Notes: a model not told the origin generated them from the sequence alone. 64,000 nt of DNA from Meandrina meandrites (GCA_963693305.1 OY855913.1:24884614-24948613), one strand, 5' to 3'; shown: positions 1 to 20,136, counted from the stretch's first letter. Translations and numbers: made by a program.

Positions 1-1382
1 TTTAAAAGTAGTGTCATTATTGGAATAAGGGCGTTTACCGATGGAATAGTAGTGCTTACTGGTAAAGTTACATGAGCGGGGCTAGTTTACTAGACCAAGG
101 CTGTGTATAGAATGTATCAGTGGTATGGAAAATAATCTTAGCTTAAAAGTAAACAAAGAGAATTATAGCTACGTCGATATTCCTGTTTCGCATTGTACGC
201 TGTTCGTTTGCCATCAGTTTCTATGTATTAGTTGACGAATTTCAAGGCTTGACTCACCTTGCGTTTCAAAGATGCTTTTTCACATCATTCAACAATTAAT
301 TACTCTTAAGCTAATTTAAGCACAAAGAAAAATTTGAGTGTTTGTTTCCGTGTTTTGTAACGCCATATTCCACGAGTTACTACTGATACCTGAATCAGCA
401 CTTGAAATGAACAACCACGGGTCGGAAAATTTTATTATTGAGGGGGGGAGGGGGGGGGGGGGGGCGGGGGACGAGATGGGGAATTCCCTTTGACACGAAT
501 CAAAGGGAAAACAAAACACAAAACAATCCGTAAGTGGCTACTTTTGGAATCTTAAAATAAACAAAAATATATTTTTAAACTTTCAAATGGAAAATATTCT
601 TGCTAGACAGGTGGAAAAAATATAATTAGGAAAATTAGCTAACATATAATTTAAATGAAGTGGTCTGTTCCCTTAAACACTATAAAGCGGTTTTATGTAT
701 AGCACCAAAAAAAAAAATGTATTAAATAAAAGAAACACGGCTTCCGTAAAAACTAATGCAATTCCTACGACGATGCCATGGTGACTTCCTAAAAACTCTG
801 ATGCGCCCCTCCCAGGGGCATGGGCATAAAATAAATGAGAACAAGTAAACAAAAGGAAAATAAACCTGGAAACAAAACCTGTACTTCTGATATTTTAGGG
901 GACAGAGTTCACAAAAATCGACAAAATACTCCTAGGGAACAAGGGAACACAAGGGAAATTTTTGGGGAACAAGGGAACATGGACTCCTTCCTACACCCCC
1001 ACCCCCCGCCCCTGCTGGGAGGGGCTCTCTCTGATGATCTGTTGTTACAAAACATTTAACCTGATCATGTAATCTTCTCAAAAGTAACATTACTGCCTGA
1101 ATAGACCAAGCGTTTTTAGACTCATCTGTCAACAGCTTGAAGGCCTTGACACTATTAATGAAGTTCATTTATGTGGCGTTCTAACTTAATATACATGTAC
1201 TTCTAATATACATGTATTAAGTTCTAAGTTAACAGTTTTAATACTGCTATCACCCGATATAGGAAGAGGAAGCAGTTGGTAGTAGGAAAAGGAGTGATCC
1301 CAGCAAGCTGCACCTCTAGATAGCAAAGCAACTCTACACAATCTATTTAGAACCGTATGCGGACACAATCAAAATGCTGTGC
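1..1382. other. Gene-free flank
   Basis: No coding exon was recognised on either strand. The stretch holds a long G-rich run at about 440-475 and a short region at 905-980 where the phrase GGGAACAAGGGAACA recurs. The small open frames here are low in complexity or lie across these repeats, so they are not called as genes. Confidence 0.5.
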
Positions 1383-8724
<7,342 letters not shown>

Positions 8725-10828
8725 GACGAGCACTCTGAAATTTTTTCAATATACCGGATACTTTCAGTCTCCCTGATTTCAATCATGAAGTGAACAACAC
8801 GCCTAACAAATTCGACATTACTTACTTAGTCTGCGTAAAAGGCCATAAAAGAGGATACAATTGAGCAACTGTAGCGTGTGTGCTCGCTGGAGCACCAGTT
8901 TTCTTGTCTTGTACACTGCGTATTCCCTAATAGCTAGGTAAAATACCTTCATGAGTACGTAATCAACAGTGACTGCCTCGACAGAAAGAAAAGGACAGGG
9001 TTGTTCGTTTCAGTCGTGAGAAACCGCGGAATAAATTTAGACCGCTAATTAAATTATTACTTATTATTATTTTCAAAAGGAGTAAAGGGATGTCCACAAC
9101 ACCGTAGCTAAAATGAAACAATCATGCAACAAGAGAAGAGATACTATTTTCAAAAGTACATGATTGAAATGCTACGTTTCGTTTTTTTTTTCGCCAAAAC
9201 ACTTTTCGGAGGAACAAAGGTATTTTAAACCCTGCATATGGCTCCAGTCAATTCTTTTGCTTATTTACTTTGAAATCCACGGCTTTGCCAATATTCACTT
9301 AAAGTGCGTTTTCATGAATTGTATAGATTTTAATTCACCAGTATTTAAAAAACAAACAAAGTGAAGTGGAATTTGCAAACTCTGCAAATGTGATAGTAAT
9401 TAACTGATACATTCAAACATAGCCATAAGTTATTGCGCTTTTCGGAATGAAAGTTTCACAACTGTAAGGTAAATATCTTTACCAGCTTCTTTCTTCATTG
9501 GCTGAGCGAAGTCGGTAACGGAAAATGAACGCAATTCAGGTTTAGAAATATACCCGTAGTTTTAAAAATAGCCACGGTTTTTTCGGTAATTTAATTAGCA
9601 TCGTAGAGTCTGAAGAACGCGACGAGGTTGTTTATTTCACCATTCGGATATTGATTATTCCCTTCAGTGTTGTTTCAAACCAGTCGCTCGTCTCGTCCAA
9701 AATGAGGAAATGTGCCCAGGTTTTAAATTTTGTTGCACCGAATTTAACTGATAAAGTGTTGACCCGCTGTTAGAAAGCCTTATGGAGACTGACAAAAAAA
9801 CAAAGCAGACTGAGCTACGTTTATGCGTGACACTGCTATATGGCATCTTCACGGGTATACTTCGGTATCATCGATAAAACCGGTAAGCAAAAAGTGGTTT
9901 AAACCCTATCTGTACATCTTTTGCATGATATTCGTTCGCTTATTCAGTGAATAGGTTGCTTAAATTATGTAAAAGAAAAATACTTTTCTTGTCATTTCTG
10001 ATATGTATTTATCGGAAGAGCGGCTTTCTTTCAGGGCAGACATTTAAACGAATGGACTAAGCATTAATCGCGAATCCTCTTCAATATATATCATTCGAAC
10101 GACTTTGTACGAGAGTATGTATTCATGAAAGTAATATATCTCTGCTCAGAAGCAAATGTTCCTTAAATCTTTTCGATTATTGAACAATAATTCAACTCTT
10201 TCCCTTTATTATTGTTGATGTTACTGGTCGCGCGATAGAATTTTTTTTTCGCGTGCCTTTGAAGTTGCCCATTTTTTTATTTGCTGAATCAAAACAGCGA
10301 TAAAAACTGTACATTCAGGTAAAATACGTAGTTCTCAATCGACATAACATGGGAGATATTGGTCTTTTAGTATGCAGTAAATTTAGAAGTCCCAAAAGCA
10401 ACCTTGAAGTACACTACAACGATTTCCTCGTTCAGTGCCAAAACGTTGCTTGTTTGCAATATATCTGATACTAAACAGGAGTAAAAAAATAGTTCTTTAG
10501 AGCAGTGAAAATAGGTTTTGCTAAAAGTTTATGGTATGCTCGGAGGTCGAGTGACAAGAAGGGCTTGGATCCGCCATATTGGATCCCCTTCGGAGACGAT
10601 CGAAACCGGCCATCAACACAATTCCCAAAGTAAAAACTAAAAGAACTAAAAAACATCCATTTCGTAGTTAGGACCCTAAACCAAGACTACATGCAAAATT
10701 TCAGCCAAATCGGTGAGGTACCGTGGCCGGCCCAAGTTCGAATCTTACAGAGTACGACTCTTAAGGTCTTTGCATATAATTTACCTTTGGCTATAGCAAT
10801 ATCTTGTGTAGTAACAGTTTAGTCTTAA
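8725..10828. other. Gene-free interval
   Basis: AT-rich sequence upstream of the minus-strand gene, so presumably including its promoter and 5' UTR. No exon-like frame, tRNA or clear terminal inverted repeat was found. No upstream exons of the PLBD copy at 12.5 kb were recognised here. Confidence 0.45.
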
Positions 10829-12402
10829 AGGAGAACGGAAGACTAGAATTCATATTTTATGTAAACACTGGAAATCATAGAAATAACTTAGATTTGTAGA
10901 AAACAACAAGTAAAAGCGAATTTTTCCTACCAAAATTGACGAAAATGGTCAAAACCTGTAGTCTTTTTTCGCAGTTGAACGTCCGCCATTTTGAACGTAT
11001 TTTCTTCCGGTTACTTCCAAAAAAGGAAGTCAGCTCACGTGTTTTTACGTCACTGCGCACTTTCAAATTTCTTCAGTTCAATGTTTTGTGCACTTCTGTG
11101 CATTTCGGGTTGCCTGACCAAATCTTTCGTTTTGATAACTGTAGCAAACTTACATTATGGCTAAGTTTAAGTCTTATTCATTTGAACCGATGGGAAAAAG
11201 CTTAGGATTCGAAGAAGACGCTGTGGAACGTGGAGATCAGCGAGACGAGGGGGCGAAGATATGTCGTGGGCGAGTGTGATATTTGTGTTAACTTGGAAGG
11301 CGAACAACAAAGACAATGTTTATGCTGCCAGGAGATCAAGGAATCCACGAATTAAATTTCAGGTTAATAGTAATTTTGTATTCAGAAGATGTTATTTGTA
11401 TTTGAAAGCTAATAAACAGCCATACTTTCGGTGAGAAGAAACTGCTGTTTGATGTGTTTTGTTTCGATGTTTTCTTGTGACGAGTTTTTGCCACAAGCAT
11501 TTGAGAAAGCGTTCGTGGCTCAATTGGCTGCAAAATAACCTGTTTACCGGTATATTAATTTCGCTAAGATGTACTGGGAGCTCTAAGCACCCTAGCAATC
11601 AAATGATCGGCTTAGAAAGGTTTATGACGGGAACTATCTTTAATTTCACGGCTGTCAGACTAATAATTCCTGAACTTGGTAAATCCTCCAACATAATACT
11701 TATTCACAAGGGATAGCTGATCGATTTGTACCATGTTCTATTCAAGCTAATTATTTCATGCAAACGTTTCATGCTACAACTGGAAACGGAGCAACTTTAA
11801 TAAAATATTATACCCACTGGAGACAGTGTCAAACATATATGTACTTGTCGATTTTACCTTTTAATATACCTTCGATTTCGCTTCTCTGACATTCGCTTGC
11901 AAGCTAAGCCTTCTCCCTACACTACTTTAACGTGGAAATATGGTCGGAACAGTAACTTTCTTTAACTCTTGTGTATGTTTTTTTCGGATCCAAAGTTCGA
12001 AGCAGCGATCACTTTTAAGCAATTCTCTTCAAGGTTATCTGAGAAATCATGACATTGACTTGTTTAGGCGAATTCGCACTTTTAATTCGCGCCAGTAATT
12101 CATTGAGCAACGCTCCATTTGCCAGAAATAATCGATGAAAGCTTCTGCTTCTTTTTATGTATCTGGGCGTTTTTTTAGAACATCGTAGAAGTGCACATTG
12201 AACTGTAATTTTTGTCGTCCGAACTTGAAAATTCTATTGCGCATTGACGTCATGCTTTGCAGCCAAGCCTTCAATATGGCGGACAAAATGGCGGACGTTT
12301 AAATTGCCCTGATGAGCACCTTTTCGCTGTCATAATCAGGTTAAAACGTAAGTACAATTCCAAATACCTTAAAAAATTCGCGTTTTTGTCTTCCGTTCTC
12401 CT
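10829..12402. mobile_element. TTAA-flanked non-autonomous DNA transposon, 1,574 bp
   Basis: TTAA at 10825-10828 and 12403-12406 borders a 15-bp perfect terminal inverted repeat AGGAGAACGGAAGAC. Sub-terminal arms are also imperfectly inverted: the region near 11050-11100 pairs with that near 12185-12255. No transposase frame is visible. TTAA targets are typical of piggyBac and Kolobok elements. Confidence 0.85.
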
Positions 12403-13239
12403 TTAAAAACGTTACATGTAACGTCGTTGCCTTTACTTCTTCCAGGCTGTGTTAACGCCGAAAGTTTTACATTTTTTAGATACAATGACTATCAACATGA
12501 CCCGCTGTCGCGCTGCAACTGCACCCCTCCCTACAGTGCAGAAAATGCTATATCCGCTCGGTCAGACTTGAACCCAGCCGATGGAAAATATCCGTTTGGA
12601 GGCCTGGGACACAGAAAACACGGAGGGATCGACGCGAAGGTGAGGCCAGGAGAGTGACGTCACGCGGTTGGGCCAGAGCAACAAAATGAATAGTTACGCA
12701 GCTCTCGTAAGCTTGTAATTCTACTGGTCCTCTAGTGTAGCAGCTGCTATTGTTTTGGGGGCTAGGGGCATTGTTCTTGTTTTTTGTTCTTTTGTTCTCT
12801 CAGCCACTCATGTGAGACCTTACGAGAGCTGCATGGCGACCCAACAAAATGGTGAAAGACCGGGGAAAATCCACATAAAGTGATTCGTTTCCCATTACCC
12901 TCTTTCGTGAAAGTGGGTAAAAAAATAAATAAAAAAAAATCCAAGAAAGAGAAATATTGTCAAATTGATAAAGAAATGATTGCGAGCGTTCTTGATTATA
13001 TTTTCCACATGACTGCCGTTTTGCCACCCACGAGGTTATTACTCAAAGGTATTCTAGTCGTCGTTTTGCAATTGAAGGCTGATTTAGCATGTTTAGATGC
13101 CCGAGTTACTTTACATGTAAGATATATACAAGGTATATTAAACTTAGAAAACCTCAGAATAGAGCGCGGGAAATGAAATACGGACTGCTTTTTCTTCCTT
13201 ATGGGGGTGGCGATAACACTAAATGTCTGCAGGGTATTC

Positions 13240-14462
13240 AGTTCCTATTTTTTTCCTATTTTTTGAGCATATTCTTATTTTCTCCTATTTTTTAGATGAA
13301 AGCTCCTATTTTTTCCTTTTTTGTTAGCTGGTAAAGCCAAAATGTGTTACAGAATTAAAAATGTAATCTTACTTTTATATGCTTTAGAAATAGATTTAAT
13401 GCAAAGCTGGCAGCAGAAAGACTTGGATATGCTCTAAAGTGGTAAAAATATTTCAGGTCCAACCATTGCTTGTTAGGCTTCTGCATAAAATGGGGTTGAC
13501 TCCCTAAGCACATGCTTTAGCCTTTTTCATAGTTTGGTTCTTACAAGTAACTCTTTAAACGATCTTCCTCTTTTGTACGAAATGAGGATCATGGTTGGTA
13601 TTGTGAAAAGGGCAAGTTTTGTTTGTTTTCCTTTTGGTTTGGTTGGGGGCTATCTTCCTGTCTTCAAAATTCACTTCAACGATAGACCATTATCTAGCAA
13701 ATGTGATTAGAAGTTTTCAATTTTCGCTTTAAATATTTCTTTGCAAGAGTTCATTCTGAGAGCCTCTCCTTTAAAGCAGCCTTTATTAACTACCGGTTGG
13801 AGAGACAAACTAAAATTTGTATATGTTGGAACATGTGAGTAGGCTTATAAATTTTGGTATTCAGGAATGTAATCTCTGTGATGGAAGTTTCAGCTGTAAA
13901 TTTGATCATGGGGTGGTGATTGTTTACTTGTTCAATGAACTGCATTATGTCTTCTCTGATTAAATTATCAAAATGTTAGCAAAAGCGACTGCCATTTTTG
14001 TGCCCATTGCTTGTTACATCCAATGAAACAAGTATTGCGGCTGTTGGGACTTTCGTTTTCTCTATGCAATTAATGAAGTCATCGGTATCTGAGATATTAC
14101 ATCTGTTTTTGTGCTTTAGGCTCTCTGTCAGACTATCACATCCTAACTGGAGTCGGTTTGTTTATTGTGGTGAGGCTGTAGAATTCTGGAATGCAAGGCG
14201 TGTTTCATGTTTGACAGAGCCATTTATTACTCATTTCATCTATGTGATTCCCCTCGTAGAGATCTTTCATAAGTTGATGAACTCTTTGGTTTGTCTCAAC
14301 TTTTATAGTTGTGGATTGCAATAGCAGAGGGGGTGTAGGGAGGCTATATTTGTCGATCAAAGTACTATCGATTCTCCTATTTTTTCTTATTTTTTAGACA
14401 AAGTTTCCTATTTTTTCCTATCTTTTCAATCCTAAAATTCCTATTTTCCTATATTTTTGAGC
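13240..14462. repeat. TCCTATTTTTT-rich blocks flanking a Penelope-like remnant
   Basis: Two pyrimidine-rich blocks, 13240-13322 and 14365-14460, are built from repeated TCCTATTTTTT in direct orientation. They bracket the reverse transcriptase remnant in the PLBD-copy intron, which suggests one insertion unit. Confidence 0.6.
13450..14340 (-). mobile_element. Decayed Penelope-like reverse transcriptase
   Basis: Read on the minus strand with stops and frame changes, the sequence gives typical Penelope-like RT phrases in the right order: PCIPEFYSL, DFINCIEKTKVPTAA followed by SLDVTS, FIEQVNNHHPMI, TEITFLNTKIYK, ALRMNSCKEIF and ISYKRGRSFKELLVRTK. The LYTN-type catalytic stretch after SLDVTS is missing, consistent with internal deletion. 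It sits antisense in the intron of the truncated PLBD copy and is non-functional. Confidence 0.7.
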
Positions 14463-14742
14463 AACTATGTCACTGGACACACGTGTCTGTTATTTTGCCT
14501 TCTTCGAGGGGATTTTCATTGCCAAGTTAGCTGTAAACGGGTGTCGGTCTTTACCTTTTCTCGTTTTTCTTTGCTTATAGGTAACAAATTCAGAGTTGGT
14601 CAAGACATTGCAGTGTATTGCGGTCAGCGGTCCAACACATGACCAGCAGCCGGTATTCAAATGGAGCACCTCAGGTTGGGAAAAGCCCATGGGACATCCT
14701 GACGCCTGGGACTTTGAACCAGTCACAGTCACGTGGGAGTGA

Positions 14743-15412
14743 GGCCACGTCAATCGTTCTTTAAAAGGAAACTATATCGTTTATTGTATTGCATTTGTAG
14801 TACTTTATAATATATCGATACGAAACTTGAGAAAGAAACATTGAAATGGTTTTTAAGAACGTTTTGCCAAACAATTTTTGTAGTTAAGAAGAAAAAGAGA
14901 TTTAAAAATAAAATACATTTTTTGCAACTTCTCCGAGAACCTGTTTTTATAAAGCATATTATTGCAGGGGAAAATTCCAGCAACGCCCCAAAGGTGAGCC
15001 TGTTTCCGTCCAAGTATTGTCAGAGATGCTCCGTGTAACGTCTTGACAATTGACGTTTAGCACAACATTGTTCCAAACCCTCAGAATGTAATTTAGTATT
15101 TTAATTTACTATTTTTTATCTTTGAAAAGACTTCTATAATTATTAATTTTCTTCTAATTATACCGTGTGCCTTACATAACAAATATTTTTTTGTCAATTA
15201 ACATCGTTGCAGGGTTTACTGTGGGAAACAACCTCAATCCGAGTCTCTCTTTGACAAGGTAGAAAGGGAGATAGAGTCTGGGATCGATGTTGTGAAAGTA
15301 CGACCTTTTTTTACCAAGATTCGGTCCCGCTGACCTAATCCTACAGAAACGGCTGTGGGGTCGAATGGGTTGACAAATAAGCTGGCCCGGAAAAGCCGTC
15401 CGATCCCTGGAC
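14743..15412. other. Intergenic, no gene seen
   Basis: 3' flank of the truncated PLBD copy. It is AT-rich and no coding exon, tRNA or repeat with readable ends was found. Confidence 0.45.
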
Positions 15413-15530
15413 TACAAGCAGCCCCTATTTTTTCGCAGTTCGTTGAGCGTGAGTTTTTTCGCAGTTCGTCGAGCGTGAGGCGCTTCGCGCTCGACGGATG
15501 GCGAAAAAATAGGGGCTGCTCGTAGTCTAT
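15413..15530. repeat. Hairpin MITE downstream of the dioxygenase
   Basis: CAGCCCCTATTTTTTCGC and its reverse complement GCGAAAAAATAGGGGCTG bracket a GC-rich centre repeating GCAGTTCGTYGAGCGTGAG. About 118 bp in all. Confidence 0.75.
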
Positions 15531-15718
15531 CCGATTCCGAGCACGTCAACATTCATCAATTTCTAAAGAAATCTGCCTCGGTAAAGGTGGTGTGATAAAA
15601 TGCCCTTTGAGTGAGTTTCATCGGGTTTGATGGAAATTATTTGGTTCTCTAACAATTCCCGCCCGGTTCACCCACTCGGTCAAAAAGCTGGTTTTATAAT
15701 TTGTATTATTAGTTTGAG

Positions 15719-18700
15719 TCAAACGGTCAAATACACCAGTATCATTCTATCTCCCGTGAATCCAAGTCTCCCGTGAAGAACCGCCAGGTTATCCAGAACT
15801 AACAAATCACCACGTTGCCACTTAAAGCCAACTGCGCATGCCCACGCCGTTGCCCGCATGTGTTGCAACACTTCCGGTTCAATCTCACTTCCGTCACCAT
15901 AGCAAGTGTGGCGAGGCAGTTTGTCATCCGGGATACCGGTGCCGATAAACCTTGGCTTGGCCTTTTCGTGCGTGTTATTGTGATTATACGCCTGGTTGAA
16001 CCACGTTTTTTCTCCTGTCACCGGGTGATGAATAAAGACAGGTTTGATTTGCCACAAGTGCAGATCCCCGCTTTCATCCCACTTCAACTTGTAGCCTTGT
16101 TGCTTCGCTCGTATCTCGGCGTCCTAGCAACGAAACAATAAACAGGTCATTGTACTTGGTCGAGGGGAGCAAGTGACGTTTCTTGCAAATCTTCGTGAAA
16201 AAACGCGAAGATTTTCCGATTATTTTCATCCAATCGAAACATGGCGCGAGCACTCACGAACACTCCAAAAGCAGCATCACGTAATGACGATATGTCTAGT
16301 TGCTAAACAACTTCGGTAATAAAACCACGGGTTTATTCAATCGTGCGGCTTTCGATCGAGAATTGGCTAAGCCGGGGTCTTAAGTTATTGGCCACCAAGG
16401 AGTATAGAAATGGGTACTAGCAAGCTACTGAGGACGCCTCATTTAAGTTCTTACGACATACTAAAAATCGAAAACTAGTCGTAGTCGTAAGCGGAGTCAT
16501 ACTCAATGGAATCGGAGTAGGAAGAATCATAGCCTGCAAGCAGGCCTTCGATGGGCGCAACGCGCGAGTGGCAAAGCGGGCTCCCTTTGCTCGCCCACTC
16601 AGCGGCTCGCTATTCGCGGCCGCTCGCGCGCTGCCAGCAAACTCGCAGCCCCCAAAGAGAGCCTGTGCGCAGGCTAGAAGACTCAGAAAGTTTCTTTTTT
16701 CTTCCGATTTCGCTTGTGACTCCGTCGCTTATGATCTAGTGAAAACTAGATTGATAAGCGACGGAGTCAAGCGGTGATAATTAGCCTTAACATTATGTAA
16801 TACCTCTCTACTCTCAGTTCGGAACACGTGCTGCCATTTCAGATATTCCCTGTGAGATTTGTCCGGTAAGTAGCGGGTATACCGCACTTGCTTTTCTTCA
16901 AACTTTCGTACAACTTCAGGATGTAGTTTGGAGAGAATTTCGCTGTTTTTTGCCAATGGTGTTTCGCCTCCGCAGCCATCATCGGGTTCTTTTAGGCAGA
17001 AAAACATAACCTAAGGGGGAATGCCTTATATTAGTAGCTTAGCAAGAACAATAGCCTCCATTTGGTGCGAAAATATCAACGGCCTGTCCAAGAGAAGCGA
17101 ACTGTGATCTTCGAGGAAAAGATAATTTTCAAGGGCAAATATCAGTGTATATTTCTGTGGCCAGTGGGAGGTGTGGGGCGTAATGGCTAGGGTCACCTGG
17201 ACTCCGGATCGAACGGTCCGGGTTCGAGCCCTAGCTGGGGTCATTGTTAAAAAACGTTTTGATGCAGAGGACCACGCAACGAAGAATAAAACTACTTGAC
17301 TTGTCTGTTGCCGGATCTCTTGTAAAAGAAATGCTGGTACCAGACGTCACGTTAAGTGCAGATAAAACCAAATTGATTGCAAGGCTGGTACTACGGCAAA
17401 AGTGCAAAATTTATTGGCCAATATTTCAACTAGCAGAGCTAATCTTCTTCAGGGCCAGTACAGTGTGAAACTAACGGCTCTAAAATTTGAATAGGGATAT
17501 ACATACAATGGTAGTTAATGTTCTTGGGTAAGACACTTAACTCAGATAGTTCCCAGCTCTCTCCACCCACGAGTATAAATGGGTACCGGCGAAATAATGC
17601 TGGGGGATAGCCCTGCAATGGAATAGCATTCGTATTTCTGAAGCCAAATGGAGGCTTTTATGTTTATTATCCTTCAAATATTTTTTACACAATGTTGCTC
17701 GGATGTTTAGGGGGACCTTTCTCTCTAGCAACTCGCCAACGGCTTCGTCGTTACCCGGGCGAAAGCAGTTGGACCTGCGACGATTATTTTGCTCCGAAGC
17801 GCTACATTGACAAAAATGATTATCAACCCAATTCCATAGACCCCCTATCCCTCAAGGCAGGGAACAATGATTGTTGTCGAAATAATGATTGATCCCGGTC
17901 AGTTGATGATATGTTGTAGTCGAAATAATGCTGGGAGACAGACAAGACATAGGGGCAGCCTTAACATTTTGTCTTGTAGCATCTTTCATTATAGTGGTGT
18001 AAAAACATAAAACAACTTAAATGAGGATTTGAAGCACACAACACAATTCAGTTTTTAAGAAACGTTTAAAGTGACACTGTCACGGACATTTTTTGGCTTT
18101 TTTAGTAAAACGGCACCAAAATCACGACAAAGTACTTTCAGCCATGCAGGACATGCTCCTAGAACATAAAGGGATATCTAGCAAATTGTTTAAAGAAGAG
18201 GGTGACCGTAAATAGTTTTCATCGATATTTCCAAACCACAAGGACAGAACTTGAAAAAGTCAGGCTGACTTTTTCAAGTTGAGATCAAAAGCTCCCGATG
18301 GTATCACAGTGATATCACTCTATATTTAGCTTCAGTTCACTGGTATAGTAATTTTAAGAAAACTTGACCACTGTTAATAGGTTTCCAATGACATAAACAT
18401 GTTTTTGGGCTGTTGAGTTTTTGAAGTTATGCTCGTGACAGTGTCCCTTTAATTAATGAATTAATTTGTGATGTAAACAAGGATGAACAATATTGTACAT
18501 AGTTTTTCCAGTTAAGCTTCCATCTTATTTATTTATGTTTTGTGTTTTAATATTGATATTGAAGAACCCTTTTCACGCCAGGGATGCTCAATAAACACTG
18601 ATAAAGTTTACATGTATGAGTAACCCAAAAAGCAGTGTGTTTCATCTTACCTTGGACGGGAAAACATCATTATAAGCCATTTCATTGTGCAATTCTATGG

Positions 18701-19190
18701 AATAACAGTTTGGCTCGTTGTTGGCGGTGTAGATCCCGGCGCTTTTGTCTACTTGAGAACGAAGCGCCGTACCGCCATCATAATTCAACGACCTCTCTTG
18801 TGATGCTTGAGCGATGATTGAAAAGTCCCTGGCTGTTTCAGCTGGGAGGCCACGGAATAATATCGCGGGATTCCGCGATAAGTTGTCTTTTACAAAATAC
18901 GTGCATTTTGCAGTCAGCTCTGCGAGAGAGGACTGGTTCCTATTATTCACTCGCACGCCAAGTGGAAGTGAATCTCTTGCCTCTGCAAGGAACTCTGGGA
19001 AGCCACCACCCGAGGAGCCTGGGAGAAACTGCCTGTCTCTCAGCCTCGACTTGACTTTCGTCACCAGCTCTTCTCTGGGTATTTGCTCGAAAATGCTGTC
19101 TGTGGTAGTACCAAGATTTCGGAGTGGTCTTCTGAGCGGGCCAGATGACAGTCTCCAAAATACTTTGACAACACGGCCATTTGTGATCAT
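15719..19190 (-). CDS. TauD/TfdA-family Fe(II)/2-oxoglutarate dioxygenase
   Basis: Three coding exons on the minus strand (19190-18651, 17010-16804, 16123-15719), all junctions phase 0 with GT/AG, give a 383-residue protein starting at the ATG at 19190 (MITNGRVV). The family hydroxylates small molecules using Fe(II), O2 and 2-oxoglutarate. Visible iron ligands are H168 and E170 (ELHNEMAY) and H366 (VLDNLAVLHGR), with R375 placed to bind 2-oxoglutarate. Between them are GGETPLA and YTRYLPD, typical of the plant and fungal clavaminate synthase-like branch. The substrate cannot be told from sequence. The N-terminal ~40 residues are basic and might be a mitochondrial presequence (inference). Introns contain a TTAA element, an interrupted SINE and a hairpin repeat. 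Confidence 0.88.
16715..16775. repeat. Hairpin repeat in/near dioxygenase intron 2
   Basis: TGACTCCGTCGCTTATGATC and its imperfect complement ATTGATAAGCGACGGAGTCA surround a GAAA turn, giving a near-perfect stem of about 27 bp. It ends a larger repetitive block, and lies about 30 bp below the exon 2 donor at 16804. Confidence 0.75.
17176..17645 (+). repeat. SINE family 1 copy split by an insertion
   Basis: The tRNA-like head is at 17176-17240 (B-box GGGTTCGAGCCC). The tail (AAGACACTT, TATAAATGGGTACCGGCG) resumes at 17518-17645. About 280 bp of unrelated sequence separates them. Confidence 0.7.
18070..18448. mobile_element. TTAA-flanked MITE, copy 1 (379 bp)
   Basis: Flanked by TTAA at 18066-18069 and 18449-18452. 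The terminal inverted repeat is AGKGACACTGTCACG. It is closely similar along its length to the element at 20137-20519, including an internal hairpin AAAAAGTCAGGCTGACTTTTT. Confidence 0.85.
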
Positions 19191-19724
19191 CTATGGAAGA
19201 TGTTAATAATACATTTATATATAAAAGAATGAATATATTTCACAAAATGGCGAGTCACATCTCTATAAAAGGGGTGGCCGGGTAAGGTCGTTAACATAAC
19301 TTGTTTAGTGGGGATTACATTGGGGTTTGCGGTATTGCGCGCGATATTCTCGAAACCGGCTGCGGGATGCATTCTTTTTGCGTTTTGGTCGATGATAGTT
19401 GGTAAAAAAACGTATCGTTCACTTTTTCCGACCTTTAGCCGTTTCTGGTCGTTTCGGAAGCAACCTATACAGCCTTATTATGTTAAACATTTTAACTTAT
19501 AATTTGACTGTTTAAACAATCACTTTAAAGCCGTGTCTCGTTTTTTGCCTCATTTTTTTGCCCTCGTGTCAACGAATCCGGGTTTAATATGAAATTACAG
19601 TATTTTCCGAAATTTTTTGCGGTATTGCGATATTTGCCGATTTTTGTTTATTTATTTATTCATTTATTTATTTTTATTTTTTTGCGGTAATGCGATGTTC
19701 AGCAACCTAAACTAATAATATAGA

Positions 19725-19880
19725 CAGGATCCGAGCCAGGATTCAAGCCTGGATCCGAGCCAGGATTCAAGCCAGGATCTGAGCCAGGATCCGAACCAGG
19801 ATCCGAGCCAGGATTCGAGCCAGGGATCCTAGCTCGGATCCTAGCTCGGATCTTGGCTCGAATCCTGGCTCGAAGTTTTG
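19725..19880. repeat. Self-complementary GGATCCGAGCCA minisatellite
   Basis: Roughly twelve units of a 12-bp motif (GGATYCGAGCCA). The first two thirds run in one orientation and the last third in the reverse complement (GGCTCGGATCCT), so the array can fold back on itself. Confidence 0.85.
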
Positions 19881-20136
19881 GTATCCTCGGGGTGAGAGCA
19901 ACCCCCAATGCTCTTTGGTTGGTGGCATGAAAAATCAACGTGAGGTTGACTTTTACGCTTGCGTTCGCGATTGCGTGACCTTGCTGTTATGAAGTGGTCA
20001 TGTTCGCTTTGAGGCCCGTTCCAAACGCCGCTCCACTCATGTGCTGAACCTAACTGGTGAATAAAGTACGGCAGAAGAGCGGCGTTTGAATCAGTTTGGT
20101 CCGGCAGTTTTAATTAGGTTCGGCAAACAACGGTAA

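Larger units (their letters stand above)
12480..14742 (+). pseudogene. Terminal two exons of a second phospholipase B-like copy
   Basis: Exon 12480-12639 (160 nt, same length and phase as exon 10 of the complete gene) and exon 14581-14742, ending in TGA, encode the conserved C-terminal third-party signature of the family (CTPPYSAENAISARSDLNP, GHRKHGG, then GPTHDQQPVF, GHPDAW). Acceptor (ATTTTTTAG, TTGCTTATAG) and donor (GTGAGG) sites are intact and there is no frameshift. No preceding exons were found between 8.7 and 12.4 kb. This is therefore either a 5'-truncated duplicate or a gene whose earlier exons lie beyond the window start, with the minus-strand gene nested in its intron. An AATAAA occurs near 14907. 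Confidence 0.75.

Noticed and set aside
16551..16777. Arg/Pro/Ser-rich plus-strand frames
   Set aside because: They overlie a GC-rich hairpin repeat in a dioxygenase intron; no conservation seen.
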